A DNA stretch of 64,000 bases from Clostridia bacterium (GCA_017439715.1 JAFSIR010000009.1:27880-91879), one strand, 5' to 3'; counted from the stretch's first letter, positions 25,078-33,899 are shown. Numbers and translations: made by a program. Notes: generated from the sequence alone by a model not told the origin.

Positions 25078-25137
25078 ATGGCTTCACCAGATAATTTCAT
25101 AGAAATTATTGACGTTTTCGCGTGAAGCCATTATAAT
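25078..25137 (+). promoter_or_regulatory. oppA promoter inside a nested inverted repeat
   Basis: -35 TTGACG (25109-25114), a 17-base spacer and -10 TATAAT (25132-25137). A 10-bp inverted repeat ATGGCTTCAC (25078-25087) / GTGAAGCCAT (25122-25131) has its right arm in the spacer. Inside it is a second 8-bp repeat (25091-25098 with 25102-25109) ending at the -35. It may be an operator, or a processing or attenuation hairpin of the operon mRNA. Confidence 0.75.
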
Positions 25138-25206
25138 TTAGTCAATATTTTTAGCATGCCACAAGTATGCTAATTGAGGAAAATCTCAAGAAGGAGAAAG
25201 AGAGAA

Positions 25207-26982
25207 ATGAAAAAATTTATCACTCTCATGCTGGTTGCTCTTCTGGCGCTGACGGCTGTTGTTGGCTGCGGCGGCGGCGCTTCCCAGCAGGAACAGATCG
25301 TCTCCGTTTATTACGGCGGCGGCACTCCGTTGTCCATTGACCCTGCTTTGAACAGCGCTTCCAGCGGCAGCAATGTGTTGAAACTTGCGCATGCCGGTTT
25401 GATGGGCTATCAGTGGGTCGACGGCAAAGCCGAGCTCAAACCCGAACTGGCTGCTGACTACAAGGTTAACGAGGATGGCACCGAATACGTGTTCACCCTT
25501 CGTGAAGGCCTGAAATGGTCTGACGGCGCTGACTTCAAAGCCAGCCAGGTCGTGTGGTCCTGGAACCGCGCTGCTTCTGACGAGCTGGGCGCTGACTATG
25601 GCTACATGTTCAGCATCATCGACGGTTATGGCACTGGCAAACTGAATGCTGTGGCTGATGACGAAGCCGGCACGATCACTGTTAAACTTGCCAACCGCGC
25701 GAATTACTTCCTCGAGCTTTGTGCGTTCCCCACCTACTATCCGGTCCGTGAAGACCTGGTGGACAACGACGGCGTGTGGGCCACCCAGCCTGAAAAATAT
25801 GTCGGCATGGGCGCCTTCAAGATGTCCGAATACAAAGTTGACGACGTGATCAAATTCGTGAAAAACGAAAACTACTGGAATGCTGACTCCGTCAAACTCG
25901 AAGGCGTGAACTGCTACCTGTCCGAAGACAACGTGGCTATCCTGACCGCTTACGAAAATGACACCGCTCAGTTCATCAACTCCATCGATCCGACCGAATA
26001 CGATCGTCTTACCGAAACCTATGGCGAAGAACTCCAGTTTGGTGACTACATTGGCACCTACTATGTTCTGTTCAACGTTCATAAAGATATTTCTCCCAAA
26101 GGCAAACAGCTGACCGTTGGTGAGCAGTCCAAAGCTCGCTTCGCGATCGGCCAGTTGGTTGACAGAGAAGTCCTCGTTAAAGACGTTACCAAAGGCGGCC
26201 AGGCTGCTGCTACCGGTTTCTATCCGGCCGGCCTTTCTGACGGTCTGAACCTCGACGTCCGTGCTGCTGAAGGCTATGGCGCTTGGTATACCGACACTCA
26301 TACTCCGTCTGACGAAAACGCCAAATACACCAAAGATCAGGTTGCGGCTGTCAATGCCCTTATCGAACTTGGTTATGCTTATGAAGGCTCCATCGCCGAA
26401 GGCAATGTGAAGTTCACCGACTTCCCGTCCATCGACTTCGCTTTCAACAACAGCGGCGCCAACGCCCTGATCATTCAGTACATCCAGGAAACCTGGAACA
26501 GCTTTGGTATCCCCAGCACGATCAACACCGAAGCTTGGGCCACCCTGCAGGTCAAACTGAAGAATGGTGACGCCGAAGCCGCTCGTATGGGCTGGATCGC
26601 TGACTTCAACGATACCATCAACTTCCTCGAGATCTTCATCTCCGAGTCCGGCAACAACTATCCGCGTCTGGGCCTTGGCATTGGCGACTACACGAAAGCC
26701 ACTGCGGTGACCAAAGATGCCGGTGTTGGCGCTTACTGGGGCTTCGAATCCAACCAGACTTGGGAAGAAGCGTATGATGCGCTCGTCGATCAGGTCAAAG
26801 CTGAATCCGATCCCGCCAAACGTGCTGCGCTGAGTGCTGAAGCCGAGAAAGTCCTGATGGCTTCCGGCGGCGTTGCTCCTCTGTACTTCTACACCAACCC
26901 CTACATGCTCAAAGGCAATGTTCAGGACGTCATCATGCTGGTCACCGGCGATGTCATCTGGAACTATGCTTACCTGAAATAA
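25207..26982 (+). CDS. oppA: Oligopeptide-binding lipoprotein OppA/DppA
   Basis: A 591-residue extracellular solute-binding lipoprotein that delivers peptides to OppBC. Start ATG 25207 follows AAGGAG and gives MKKFITLMLVALLALTAVVGC, a signal peptide with lipobox VVGC. The mature part is an SBP family 5 protein (for example SIDPALNS, LAHAGLMGYQW, DGTEYVFTLREGLKWSDG). Its codons are more uniform and C-ending (gac, aac, ttc) than in the permeases, as expected for an abundant protein. It has its own promoter, and a strong terminator follows. Confidence 0.95.
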   Translation: MKKFITLMLVALLALTAVVGCGGGASQQEQIVSVYYGGGTPLSIDPALNSASSGSNVLKLAHAGLMGYQWVDGKAELKPELAADYKVNEDGTEYVFTLREGLKWSDGADFKASQVVWSWNRAASDELGADYGYMFSIIDGYGTGKLNAVADDEAGTITVKLANRANYFLELCAFPTYYPVREDLVDNDGVWATQPEKYVGMGAFKMSEYKVDDVIKFVKNENYWNADSVKLEGVNCYLSEDNVAILTAYENDTAQFINSIDPTEYDRLTETYGEELQFGDYIGTYYVLFNVHKDISPKGKQLTVGEQSKARFAIGQLVDREVLVKDVTKGGQAAATGFYPAGLSDGLNLDVRAAEGYGAWYTDTHTPSDENAKYTKDQVAAVNALIELGYAYEGSIAEGNVKFTDFPSIDFAFNNSGANALIIQYIQETWNSFGIPSTINTEAWATLQVKLKNGDAEAARMGWIADFNDTINFLEIFISESGNNYPRLGLGIGDYTKATAVTKDAGVGAYWGFESNQTWEEAYDALVDQVKAESDPAKRAALSAEAEKVLMASGGVAPLYFYTNPYMLKGNVQDVIMLVTGDVIWNYAYLK

Positions 26983-27030
26983 GGGTTGAAAAACACAAAA
27001 TAACCGCGCAGCGCTAAACTGCCGGTATAA

Positions 27031-27062
27031 AAGAGAGGGAGGCAAATGCCTCCCTCTTTTTT
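27031..27062 (+). terminator. Intrinsic terminator of oppA
   Basis: A 13-bp perfect stem (27031-27043 with 27048-27060) with loop AAAT and a T-run. Confidence 0.92.
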
Positions 27063-27140
27063 GCGTTTAGATTATCGACAGGGATTCCATTTATTTATCA
27101 GTTGCTCATCTTTTTTGTAGAAATATAGAAACAACTGTGC

Positions 27141-27382
27141 TATAATATGCGTGCTTAAGCAAATGCTTTAGCATATGTGATCTTTTATCGCGATTGCTTT
27201 AAGAGCATTATGGCATGATGCTCTTATGATAGGTGCATAATCTGCGCCTCAATATCGGCTGGTCTTGAGAGAGTCCCTATCTTTAATTTCAACTCATTTG
27301 GCTTTTCCGCTTTGTGATACTTGTTCAATTTCAAAATAGGGTCTCTCTCCTATAAAATGCGCATCAGGCGCTTTTTTTATTT
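27141..27382 (+). ncRNA. Candidate stand-alone structured RNA (class unassigned)
   Basis: A gene-free stretch with its own TATAAT (27141-27146) and a T-run end near 27378. Structures: AAGAGCAT/ATGCTCTT hairpin (27201-27208 with 27218-27225); GGTGCA/TGCGCC hairpin (about 27232-27248); a 14-base long-range stem with one mismatch (27267-27280 with 27336-27349); and a terminal GCGC hairpin before the T-run. GCGCCT (27244-27249) could alternatively pair with AGGCGC (27366-27371), giving a 6S-like bubble or a switch-like choice. The next gene has its own promoter. No match to tRNA, tmRNA, RNase P, SRP RNA or T-box signatures is apparent. Confidence 0.45.
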
Positions 27383-27423
27383 TTGCAAAAAGGATCAAAA
27401 CTTTGCCGCACAGTGCGTTTCCC

Positions 27424-27453
27424 TTGCCGTGGAAAAACACGATATGATATAAT
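27424..27453 (+). promoter_or_regulatory. Promoter of the DNA glycosylase gene
   Basis: -35 TTGCCG (27424-27429), an 18-base spacer and -10 TATAAT (27448-27453), 25 bases before the start codon. Confidence 0.65.
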
Positions 27454-27478
27454 CCATATGATTCGGTAGGTATATAGT

Positions 27479-28099
27479 ATGTATTTTTCTTATGGTGAAA
27501 CAGAACTTTCGGTTCTAAAAAGTTGTGATGTTCGCATGGCGGCTGCGATTGAGGAAATTGGCATCATCAAGCGCAAAATGGTACCGGATCTTTTCACGGC
27601 CATGGTTCATTCAATCATAAGCCAGCAAATATCAAACAAAGCAAGAGACACGATCTGGGGCAGATTGCGCCTTCTCGCTGAGGGCGTGATTACGCCTGAG
27701 CGGATTTTGAACCTGAGTGAGGAGAAGATCCGTTCCTGTGGCATAAGCGCGCGCAAAGCGGCAAATATTGTGTTTGCGGCAAAAGCAATTCTATCTGAAG
27801 AACTGCAAGTTGAAAAATTGGCGCAGCAAAACGATCAATCAGTGATAGCCACGCTTTCGGCGCTGCCTGGTATCGGTGTATGGACGGCGGAAATGCTGCT
27901 GCTGTTTTCGCTGGGAAGGCCCAATATCCTAAGCTATGGAGACGCCGGAATACAGCGAGGCCTGCGTATATTATTCAATGAAACTGTGATCGATAAGAAA
28001 GTGTTTGAGTATTACAAACAGAAGTTTTCGCCCTATGGGAGTGTTGCTTCTCTGTATTTATGGGAGATCGTAAGCAGAAAAAAGGAGGAAATGAAGTGA
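27479..28099 (+). CDS. DNA-3-methyladenine glycosylase (AlkA-like, HhH-GPD)
   Basis: A 206-residue base-excision repair enzyme that removes alkylated purines. The helix-hairpin-helix LSALPGIGVWTAEMLLLF at ~118-135 is followed by the catalytic aspartate region RPNILSYGDAGI. It lacks the N-terminal domain of E. coli AlkA, as many bacterial short forms do. ATG at 27479; ribosome site weak. Its stop overlaps the GTG of the ZIP transporter gene, so the two may be coupled though unrelated in function. Confidence 0.88.
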   Translation: MYFSYGETELSVLKSCDVRMAAAIEEIGIIKRKMVPDLFTAMVHSIISQQISNKARDTIWGRLRLLAEGVITPERILNLSEEKIRSCGISARKAANIVFAAKAILSEELQVEKLAQQNDQSVIATLSALPGIGVWTAEMLLLFSLGRPNILSYGDAGIQRGLRILFNETVIDKKVFEYYKQKFSPYGSVASLYLWEIVSRKKEEMK

Positions 28100-28878
28100 A
28101 TCATCCTGTTTTAATGGCGGGACTGGGCACTGGTTTTACATTTTTAATGACAGCTGCCGGTGCAGGCATGGTGTTCTTTATGAAAAAGAACATGTCCGAT
28201 AATTTTCAGCGTGTTTTTCTTGGCTTTGCAGCCGGCGTTATGATTGCTGCCTCTGTATGGTCGCTGTTGATTCCGGCCATTGAAAGGGCGGAAGCATTGG
28301 GCCAGATCGGCTGGATCCCGGCTGCAGGCGGTTTTTTGCTGGGTGCAGCGTTCCTGCTTTTGCTGGACAGAATCATACCGCATCTGCATATCGGCAGCGA
28401 TGTGCCGGAAGGCATGCGCAGTGCCAGTAAGCGCACAACCATGCTGGTTTCGGCTGTAACGCTGCATAATATCCCGGAAGGGATGGCGGTGGGCCTTGCG
28501 TTTGCACTGGCCGCGGGGGAAGGGAATTATGCCGCCGCGTTTGCGCTTGCACTGGGAATGGGGTTTCAAAACTTTCCGGAAGGCGCTGCGATCGCGCTGC
28601 CGCTTGCCAAAGAAAGCGGCTCTAAATGGAAAGCGTTTCTGATGGGCTCATTTTCCGGCGTGGTAGAGCCTGTGTTTGGTGTGTTTGCGGTGCTGGTGGC
28701 CGGATCGATCACACCCATTGTGCCGTGGTTTTTGGCGTTTGCCGCAGGTGCGATGATTTATGTGGTCGTGGAAGAACTGATCCCGGAAGCAAACCTTGGC
28801 GAACACAACCATGGCGGCACTTTAGGTGTGCTGGCGGGCTTTGTGCTGATGATGATCTTGGATGTTGCCTTGGGATAA
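28096..28878 (+). CDS. ZIP-family divalent metal transporter (GufA/ZupT-like)
   Basis: A 260-residue metal permease with eight hydrophobic segments. It carries the conserved HNIPEGMAVG (helix 4) and QNFPEGAAIALPL (helix 5) metal-site motifs and a His-rich loop (IPHLHIG), and ends EANLGEHNHGGTLGVL. GTG at 28096 is chosen because AAGGAGG lies eight bases upstream. Likely imports Zn, Fe or other divalent metals. Confidence 0.92.
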   Translation: MNHPVLMAGLGTGFTFLMTAAGAGMVFFMKKNMSDNFQRVFLGFAAGVMIAASVWSLLIPAIERAEALGQIGWIPAAGGFLLGAAFLLLLDRIIPHLHIGSDVPEGMRSASKRTTMLVSAVTLHNIPEGMAVGLAFALAAGEGNYAAAFALALGMGFQNFPEGAAIALPLAKESGSKWKAFLMGSFSGVVEPVFGVFAVLVAGSITPIVPWFLAFAAGAMIYVVVEELIPEANLGEHNHGGTLGVLAGFVLMMILDVALG

Positions 28879-29000
28879 ACTGTCAGGTACGATCAACCTG
28901 TTATTTGGGCTGATCCAGCAGCATACCATAAATGGTATTGCCCGGGGTTTGCAAAAACCGCCTGCCATACAACTACGGAGAAAGATTGAAGTGTATGAAA

Positions 29001-29035
29001 AAAGGCCGTGTGTCAAACGCCACGGCCTTTATTTA
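29001..29035 (-). terminator. Intrinsic terminator after the ArsC-like gene
   Basis: A 10-bp stem AAAGGCCGTG/CACGGCCTTT (29001-29010 with 29021-29030) with an A-run on the left (a U-run on the minus transcript). Confidence 0.8.
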
Positions 29036-29066
29036 TGCAATGGGGATTTACTGTTAACGGAGCCGG

Positions 29067-29414
29067 TCACACGATCTCTGCCCATTCGGCCTGCTTGAAA
29101 CCAACCAGCACCTTGTTGTCCAACACTGCAAGCGGGCGTTTTACCAGCATGCCATCGCTGGCCAGCAGGGCATATTGCTCGTCTTCAGACATGGAGGGCA
29201 ACTTGTCCTTAAGGCCAAGAGATTTATAAAGCAAACCACTGGTGTTGAAAAATCGCTTCAGCGGCAGGCCGCTAAGCTTATGCCAGGCGCGCAGCTCGGC
29301 CTCTGTCGGCCGCTCGCCCTTTATATCGCGCTGTGTATACGCAGCGCCTTTTTCATTGAGAAACGAAAGCGCCTTTTGGCACGTGCTGCATTTTTGATAG
29401 CAAATGATCAACAT
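29067..29414 (-). CDS. ArsC/Spx-family thioredoxin-fold protein
   Basis: A 115-residue protein with the N-terminal CSTC redox motif in CYQKCSTCQKALSFL, the TQRDIKGERPTEAEL segment and a C-terminal RPLAVLDNKVLVGF region (conserved Arg). It belongs to the arsenate reductase-like/YffB group. Whether it reduces arsenate or acts as a regulator-like Spx protein cannot be told, and no ars genes are adjacent. The ATG overlaps the TAA of the 5'-nucleotidase gene by one base (TAATG). Confidence 0.85.
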   Translation of the reverse strand: MLIICYQKCSTCQKALSFLNEKGAAYTQRDIKGERPTEAELRAWHKLSGLPLKRFFNTSGLLYKSLGLKDKLPSMSEDEQYALLASDGMLVKRPLAVLDNKVLVGFKQAEWAEIV

Positions 29415-31300
29415 TATTTTTCCTCCTTTCTGCGTTTTCTGCGCCGTATACTGCGTACAATTAAAACAACGATCAGCACAACCAAGATCAGCACGCCCAG
29501 TACCACGGCCATGGCAAGCTTCATGATATGGTTGGGTTTACTGAAAAACACAGCAAACCCTTTTTCTGTTTGCTCGATTTTGCGGCCGGTTGGTGCAGCA
29601 TAAGTTTCGCTGATTACACCCATTTCAGACAGATAATCGGCAAGGGCTGTCCATTCTTTAATTTCTGTGCCATTTTCATTGTAAAGGATACACGCATCAA
29701 AATCCGTAATGGGGGTGCCGTTGGCGTCCTTGGGTACGACTGAGAGCAGACCAAACGATTTTGCTTCCACGGAAGAAAGCATCTGTGCGCAATACAGCCC
29801 GCAGGTAACGCGATACAGCCGATCGTTTTCAATCTCCAAACGCTGGCCGTTTTCATCCTGCAGCCACACATCTGTTACGCGGTTGAAGAACAGGCGGTTG
29901 TTGTTATAGGTATAATAGAGTCCGCTGGTATATAGCTGAGCAACGTTCATAATGCGGGAAACGGACACATCGATCTCTGCCACGGTTTTCAACTCTGCGC
30001 CCGTTATATAAGCGCTGACAAGCGGATAACCGCTCAGCCCATCAACCCCAACGCCTAAAGAACTCACGTTATACACATCCACAAGCGTAATATCGCCCTT
30101 GGAGAAGCTGCCGCGCACCAGGCCGCAAGCTGTCAGCGCCACGGAGAACGGCGATTCCCCCGGCTGCACAGAATTTTGCGCCGCCCGCATATAGCTGTCT
30201 GCGATTAGGTTGCCCAGCGGGTCTTCATACAGCTCACTGCCGAACTCTGCAATGGGCGTAAAGTCATAGGGCGATTGAGCAATCACATCGTTAAAACCAT
30301 ATTCGTATTGGCTCAGATAAACTTCGCCAACCTCTATTTTGAGCGCCTCGATCGCGTTGTCGATCTCAGGATCAATCGGGATATCTTCGGTGATCGGCGT
30401 TAAACTGTATGAGGTTACAGCCCACCGGCCGTTTTCTTTTTGAACAAAATCGGCTGTCCCAAAATACTGCCCGTATTCACCGCCGGAAAGAATGTGCGTA
30501 TCGCCAACGGTAACGGGTGAAAACTTGGCTATGTGCGCATGCCCGCTCACAATCACATCGATCTGGGGAACCGCCTTTGCCAGCTTTTCATCCTCGCTTT
30601 CGTCAGGGTCATCATCAAGGCCGCTGTGCGACAGACAAACGATCATATCCACAGCTTCTTTTGCCTGAATTTCTGCAACGGTATCCTTAGCCGACTGGAT
30701 CATGTCCGCCATGACAAACTCTGTTGCGGGGGTGTAACTGTAGCTTTTTTCGCCCATAAGGCCGAACACTGCCATTTTAACACCGTCATGCTCGAGCACA
30801 ACATACGGACGCACGCCGGCAAGCTCCAGCGCAATCTGCTCCTCTTCGGTTGCCGGCACGAGGTTGGCGCTAACGATCAGTGGAATATCGGGGTGCGCTT
30901 GCGCCGCTTCAAGCATTTTAAACAGGCCTTCATCTCTAAAATCAAACTCATGGTTTCCTAACGTAGTAGCTTCAATACCCAACTGGCCCATAAGATACAG
31001 CTCACCCGCTCGGGCGGTGTAAATGCTCTGCAGCAGCGTGCCCATTGAAAAATCGCCCGCGTCCAGCACAAACACCGCGTCTTTTTCAGCTTTTAAAGCA
31101 TCCAGAATGGTTTTTCTGCGGGAAAAGCCGCCAACTGTTTGTATTCGGCCGTCGAGCACTGTTTCATACGGTTCCATATAGGAATGCAGATCAGCCGAAA
31201 AAGCAATGGTAACAGACTTGGGTTCACCCTGTTCTGCCGCGACAGGCGTGCAGAGAAGAATGGTTAACAAAGCCAAACATACACAAAATAATCTTTTCAT
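29414..31300 (-). CDS. Membrane-anchored 5'-nucleotidase/2',3'-cyclic phosphodiesterase
   Basis: A 628-residue surface enzyme that dephosphorylates extracellular nucleotides. It has a signal peptide (MKRLFCVCLALLTILLCTPVAA) and a metallophosphatase domain with SADLHSY, DAGDFSMG, GNHEFD and SGHAHI metal motifs, then a 5'-nucleotidase C-terminal substrate domain. A final transmembrane helix (~600-620) followed by RSIRRRKRRK anchors it. The ArsC-like gene overlaps its 3' end. Likely role: nucleotide scavenging. Confidence 0.9.
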   Translation of the reverse strand: MKRLFCVCLALLTILLCTPVAAEQGEPKSVTIAFSADLHSYMEPYETVLDGRIQTVGGFSRRKTILDALKAEKDAVFVLDAGDFSMGTLLQSIYTARAGELYLMGQLGIEATTLGNHEFDFRDEGLFKMLEAAQAHPDIPLIVSANLVPATEEEQIALELAGVRPYVVLEHDGVKMAVFGLMGEKSYSYTPATEFVMADMIQSAKDTVAEIQAKEAVDMIVCLSHSGLDDDPDESEDEKLAKAVPQIDVIVSGHAHIAKFSPVTVGDTHILSGGEYGQYFGTADFVQKENGRWAVTSYSLTPITEDIPIDPEIDNAIEALKIEVGEVYLSQYEYGFNDVIAQSPYDFTPIAEFGSELYEDPLGNLIADSYMRAAQNSVQPGESPFSVALTACGLVRGSFSKGDITLVDVYNVSSLGVGVDGLSGYPLVSAYITGAELKTVAEIDVSVSRIMNVAQLYTSGLYYTYNNNRLFFNRVTDVWLQDENGQRLEIENDRLYRVTCGLYCAQMLSSVEAKSFGLLSVVPKDANGTPITDFDACILYNENGTEIKEWTALADYLSEMGVISETYAAPTGRKIEQTEKGFAVFFSKPNHIMKLAMAVVLGVLILVVLIVVLIVRSIRRRKRRKEEK

Positions 31301-31385
31301 GGTTTCCTCAGCATCTCAGTACGATTTTGAAACTATTATATCATATTAAAACAAAAGAAAAACAACGGTGCAGACAAGAAAAGAG

Positions 31386-31414
31386 TTGAAAGTTAATCGA
31401 TTAACGTATATGAT
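31386..31414 (+). promoter_or_regulatory. MATE promoter with 14-bp palindromic operator
   Basis: -35 TTGAAA (31386-31391), a 17-base spacer and -10 TATGAT (31409-31414). A perfect palindrome GTTAATCGATTAAC (31392-31405) fills the spacer. The form suits MarR- or LacI-family repressors, but no such gene is present in the window. Confidence 0.75.
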
Positions 31415-31457
31415 AGATAGCATTGAAAGTATTAATTGTTTGTTTTAGGAGAGTAAT

Positions 31458-32858
31458 ATGGCAGAAAACAGGAAATTACAAACAACATTTGATGAACGGC
31501 AGGATTTGACGCGGGGCCCTATTTTGAAAAAGATGGTGATGTTTGCGCTCCCAATGATCCTGTCGAACTTGGTATTTCAGTGTTATAACGCGGCGGACTC
31601 GGCGATCGTGGGCAACTTTGTCGGCTCCGATGCGCTGGCGGCCGTCAGCGCCAGCAACCCGATCATGATGCTTTTTAACGCTTTGTTTTTTGGCCTATCA
31701 ATCGGAACGGGCATTGTGGTTGCGCAGAATTTTGGCGCCAATCGATTGGAAGATTTGCGCAAAGCGATCAACAGCTCGGCATTGATGGGCATAATTGTGG
31801 GCACTTTTATCATCATTGCCGGTTCTATAACGGCGCGTCCCCTGCTCAATCTGCTGAAGACACCGGCAAACATCATTGAAGGTTCGAACATATATCTGTC
31901 TGTGATCTATTTTGGTATGCTGAGCAACACGCTTTATCAGATCGGCGCCGGTATCCTGCGCGCTATGGGGGATTCCCGTACACCGCTGTATTTTCTTTGT
32001 ATCAGCGCGATGAGCAATGTGGTGCTGGATCTGTTGTTTGTGGCGGTGCTGAACATGGGTGTTATGGGTGCGGCGCTTGCCACCATCTTGACGCAAACAC
32101 TTTCTGCCATTATGGTGCTTTTCCGCATCAACAGCGGCAAATACCCCATCTGCATTGAATGGAAACACCTGTCGGTGGATCGAAACGCAGCCCGGATGAT
32201 CATTCGCCTGGGCGTGCCGAGCGCCATTCAAAACGCATCCATGTCTTTGGGCGCCGTGTTTATCCAGTCCTTTGCCAACAAGTTTGGCTCCGCTTTCATT
32301 GCAGCCAACAGCGTTGTGCAGAAAACAGACGGGTTTATGATTCTGCCCATGTTGGGATACGGCGGTGCGCTTACGACCTTTGTGGGGCAGAACATGGGCG
32401 CCGGCCGAGCCGACCGCGCTAAAAAAGGCATCGTTTTGAGCTTTTTGATCATCCTGATATACGGGATATTACTGGGCACCTTCCTGTGGTTCTTCGGCTC
32501 CGGTATCATGCGCATTTTCACGCAGGATATGGCTGTGCTTTCCATCAGCACGGTTGGCATTCGCATCCTTGCGTTCTTCTATCTGTTCATGGGCATGAAC
32601 CAGTCGCTGACCGGTGCCATGCGCGGTGCGGGTGCTGCGGTGGCCCCGATGATGATCACCATCATCAGTCAATTCATGCGTATCCCGGTAGCATATTTTA
32701 TCGCCGTTGTGCCGATGAATCCGTTTGGTTTGTTCTGGTCCATGGCGTTCTCGGTACTTGCCAATTTCCTTATGGGCCTGGGATACTTTAAGTTTGGCAA
32801 CTGGCAGAAGAAAACGGTGGTGCAGCCATCGCCGGATACACCGGTATTTGATGAATAA
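31458..32858 (+). CDS. MATE-family multidrug efflux transporter
   Basis: A 466-residue polytopic protein with two six-helix halves. Conserved elements include ILKKMVMFALPMILSNLVFQCYNAADS at the N-terminus, GADALAAVSASNPI-like text, and the second-half NSVVQKTDGFMILPMLGYGGALTTFVGQNMGAG. It exports drugs or metabolites using Na+ or H+. ATG after AGGAG. It lies between an operator-bearing promoter and a bidirectional terminator, so it is a regulated single gene. Confidence 0.93.
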   Translation: MAENRKLQTTFDERQDLTRGPILKKMVMFALPMILSNLVFQCYNAADSAIVGNFVGSDALAAVSASNPIMMLFNALFFGLSIGTGIVVAQNFGANRLEDLRKAINSSALMGIIVGTFIIIAGSITARPLLNLLKTPANIIEGSNIYLSVIYFGMLSNTLYQIGAGILRAMGDSRTPLYFLCISAMSNVVLDLLFVAVLNMGVMGAALATILTQTLSAIMVLFRINSGKYPICIEWKHLSVDRNAARMIIRLGVPSAIQNASMSLGAVFIQSFANKFGSAFIAANSVVQKTDGFMILPMLGYGGALTTFVGQNMGAGRADRAKKGIVLSFLIILIYGILLGTFLWFFGSGIMRIFTQDMAVLSISTVGIRILAFFYLFMGMNQSLTGAMRGAGAAVAPMMITIISQFMRIPVAYFIAVVPMNPFGLFWSMAFSVLANFLMGLGYFKFGNWQKKTVVQPSPDTPVFDE

Positions 32859-32860
32859 TA

Positions 32861-32892
32861 AAAAAGAGCAGACAGATCGTCTGCTCTTTTTT
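32861..32892. terminator. Bidirectional intrinsic terminator
   Basis: Stem GAGCAGAC/GTCTGCTC (32866-32873 with 32879-32886) with A- and T-runs, between MATE (+) and the NusG_II gene (-). Confidence 0.88.
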
Positions 32893-33235
32893 ATTCCAGT
32901 GTAACGGTTATTTTGTGCGGCAGGCACACGATCGATTGGCCGAGCGGCCGGGAAGCTGCATTCTCAGCATCCACGGGGCCTTGCAGAACGCATAGCTTAT
33001 CCGGGCAATCGGCTTGGGCAATATAAGCTTGCTCATCCCGGATCACAAGCAGATTCGTGCCTCCTTCGCCCGTAAGCAGCAGTTCAGTATTTTTTTCAAG
33101 CGGCAGGGTATAGGCGATCTCGCCGTTTATTCGAACAACGACCGTGCTGAACGCCGTTTTTCGGGGCCACAGCAGGTATGCCGATATAAGAACAAGCAGC
33201 ACAAGCAGCAGGATCCAACTCTTTTTCCGATTCAA
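32891..33235 (-). CDS. NusG domain II-containing membrane-anchored protein
   Basis: A 114-residue protein with an N-terminal helix (WILLLVLLVLISAYLLW) and a NusG_II domain. Typical features are VVVRINGEIAYTLPL, the CPDKLC pair and the end IVCLPHKITVTLE. In Clostridia this family is found beside FMN-binding or Rnf-type electron-transfer genes. It diverges here from an FMN-binding protein gene, consistent with that link. Exact role unknown. Confidence 0.85.
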   Translation of the reverse strand: MNRKKSWILLLVLLVLISAYLLWPRKTAFSTVVVRINGEIAYTLPLEKNTELLLTGEGGTNLLVIRDEQAYIAQADCPDKLCVLQGPVDAENAASRPLGQSIVCLPHKITVTLE

Positions 33236-33353
33236 TGCAGCCCCTCCTTTCAGGTTTTATTGTAACGGCCAAATTCCAAAAAGAAAAGGGTGCATAGATG
33301 ATAAAATTGCTGTATAATGTTTGCATATCAAGTTTTTGAAAGAGGCAGTTTGC

Positions 33354-33893
33354 ATGAAAGAGACATTGAACTTGGGCGCACGGCTGCTCATTATTTGTAT
33401 TGTGGCAGGCCTGTGCCTGGCGGGAACGTATGCATTTACAAAGCCTGAGATCGAAAGGCAGGAAAAGGAAGCGCTGATCCGGGTATACAAAGAGTTTTTC
33501 CCGGCCGTTTCGGAGTTTAACGAAGTGCCGCTGACGGATAATGAAAACACACCCACAGTGCAGACGGTGACCAAAATGACCGCGGAAGACGGCAGCCTGC
33601 TTGGCTATTGCTTAGGGTGCAGCGCAAAAGGCTATAAAGGCGCCATTGCGCTTACCGTTGCCTTTGATGCGCAGGGGAACCTGTTGGGCGTTCGAATCGG
33701 TTCGCATGGTGAAACGGCCAGCCTGGGTGCCAGAATCAGTGAAGAATGGTTTTACAGCCAGTATACGGGAAAAACCTTGCCTGTAGAGCTGAAAACGGAT
33801 ATCGAAGCGATCACGGGGGCAACCATCTCCAGCCGCGCCGTGACGGACGCTGTGAATGAAGCCGGCGTTTACGCAGCCACATTATCCTATTAA
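33354..33893 (+). CDS. FMN-binding domain protein (RnfG/NqrC-like)
   Basis: A 179-residue membrane-anchored flavoprotein. After the N-terminal helix (LLIICIVAGLCLAGTYAF), the FMN-binding domain ends in ITGATISSRAV, where a threonine would carry covalent FMN. No other rnf or nqr genes are nearby, so this is an orphan RnfG-like subunit. ATG 33354 follows AGAGG. It probably takes part in electron transfer outside the membrane. Confidence 0.87.
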   Translation: MKETLNLGARLLIICIVAGLCLAGTYAFTKPEIERQEKEALIRVYKEFFPAVSEFNEVPLTDNENTPTVQTVTKMTAEDGSLLGYCLGCSAKGYKGAIALTVAFDAQGNLLGVRIGSHGETASLGARISEEWFYSQYTGKTLPVELKTDIEAITGATISSRAVTDAVNEAGVYAATLSY

Positions 33894-33899
33894 CTGTAA

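Noticed and set aside
25186..27045. 619-codon open frame antisense to oppA
   Set aside because: oppA avoids TTA, CTA and TCA codons because of its strong codon bias, which leaves the opposite strand free of stops. The antisense product has no recognisable domain and no ribosome site.
27241..27382. T-box or amino-acid riboswitch leader for the glycosylase gene
   Set aside because: No T-box AGGGTGG-type sequence is present, and the downstream gene has its own promoter after the terminator.
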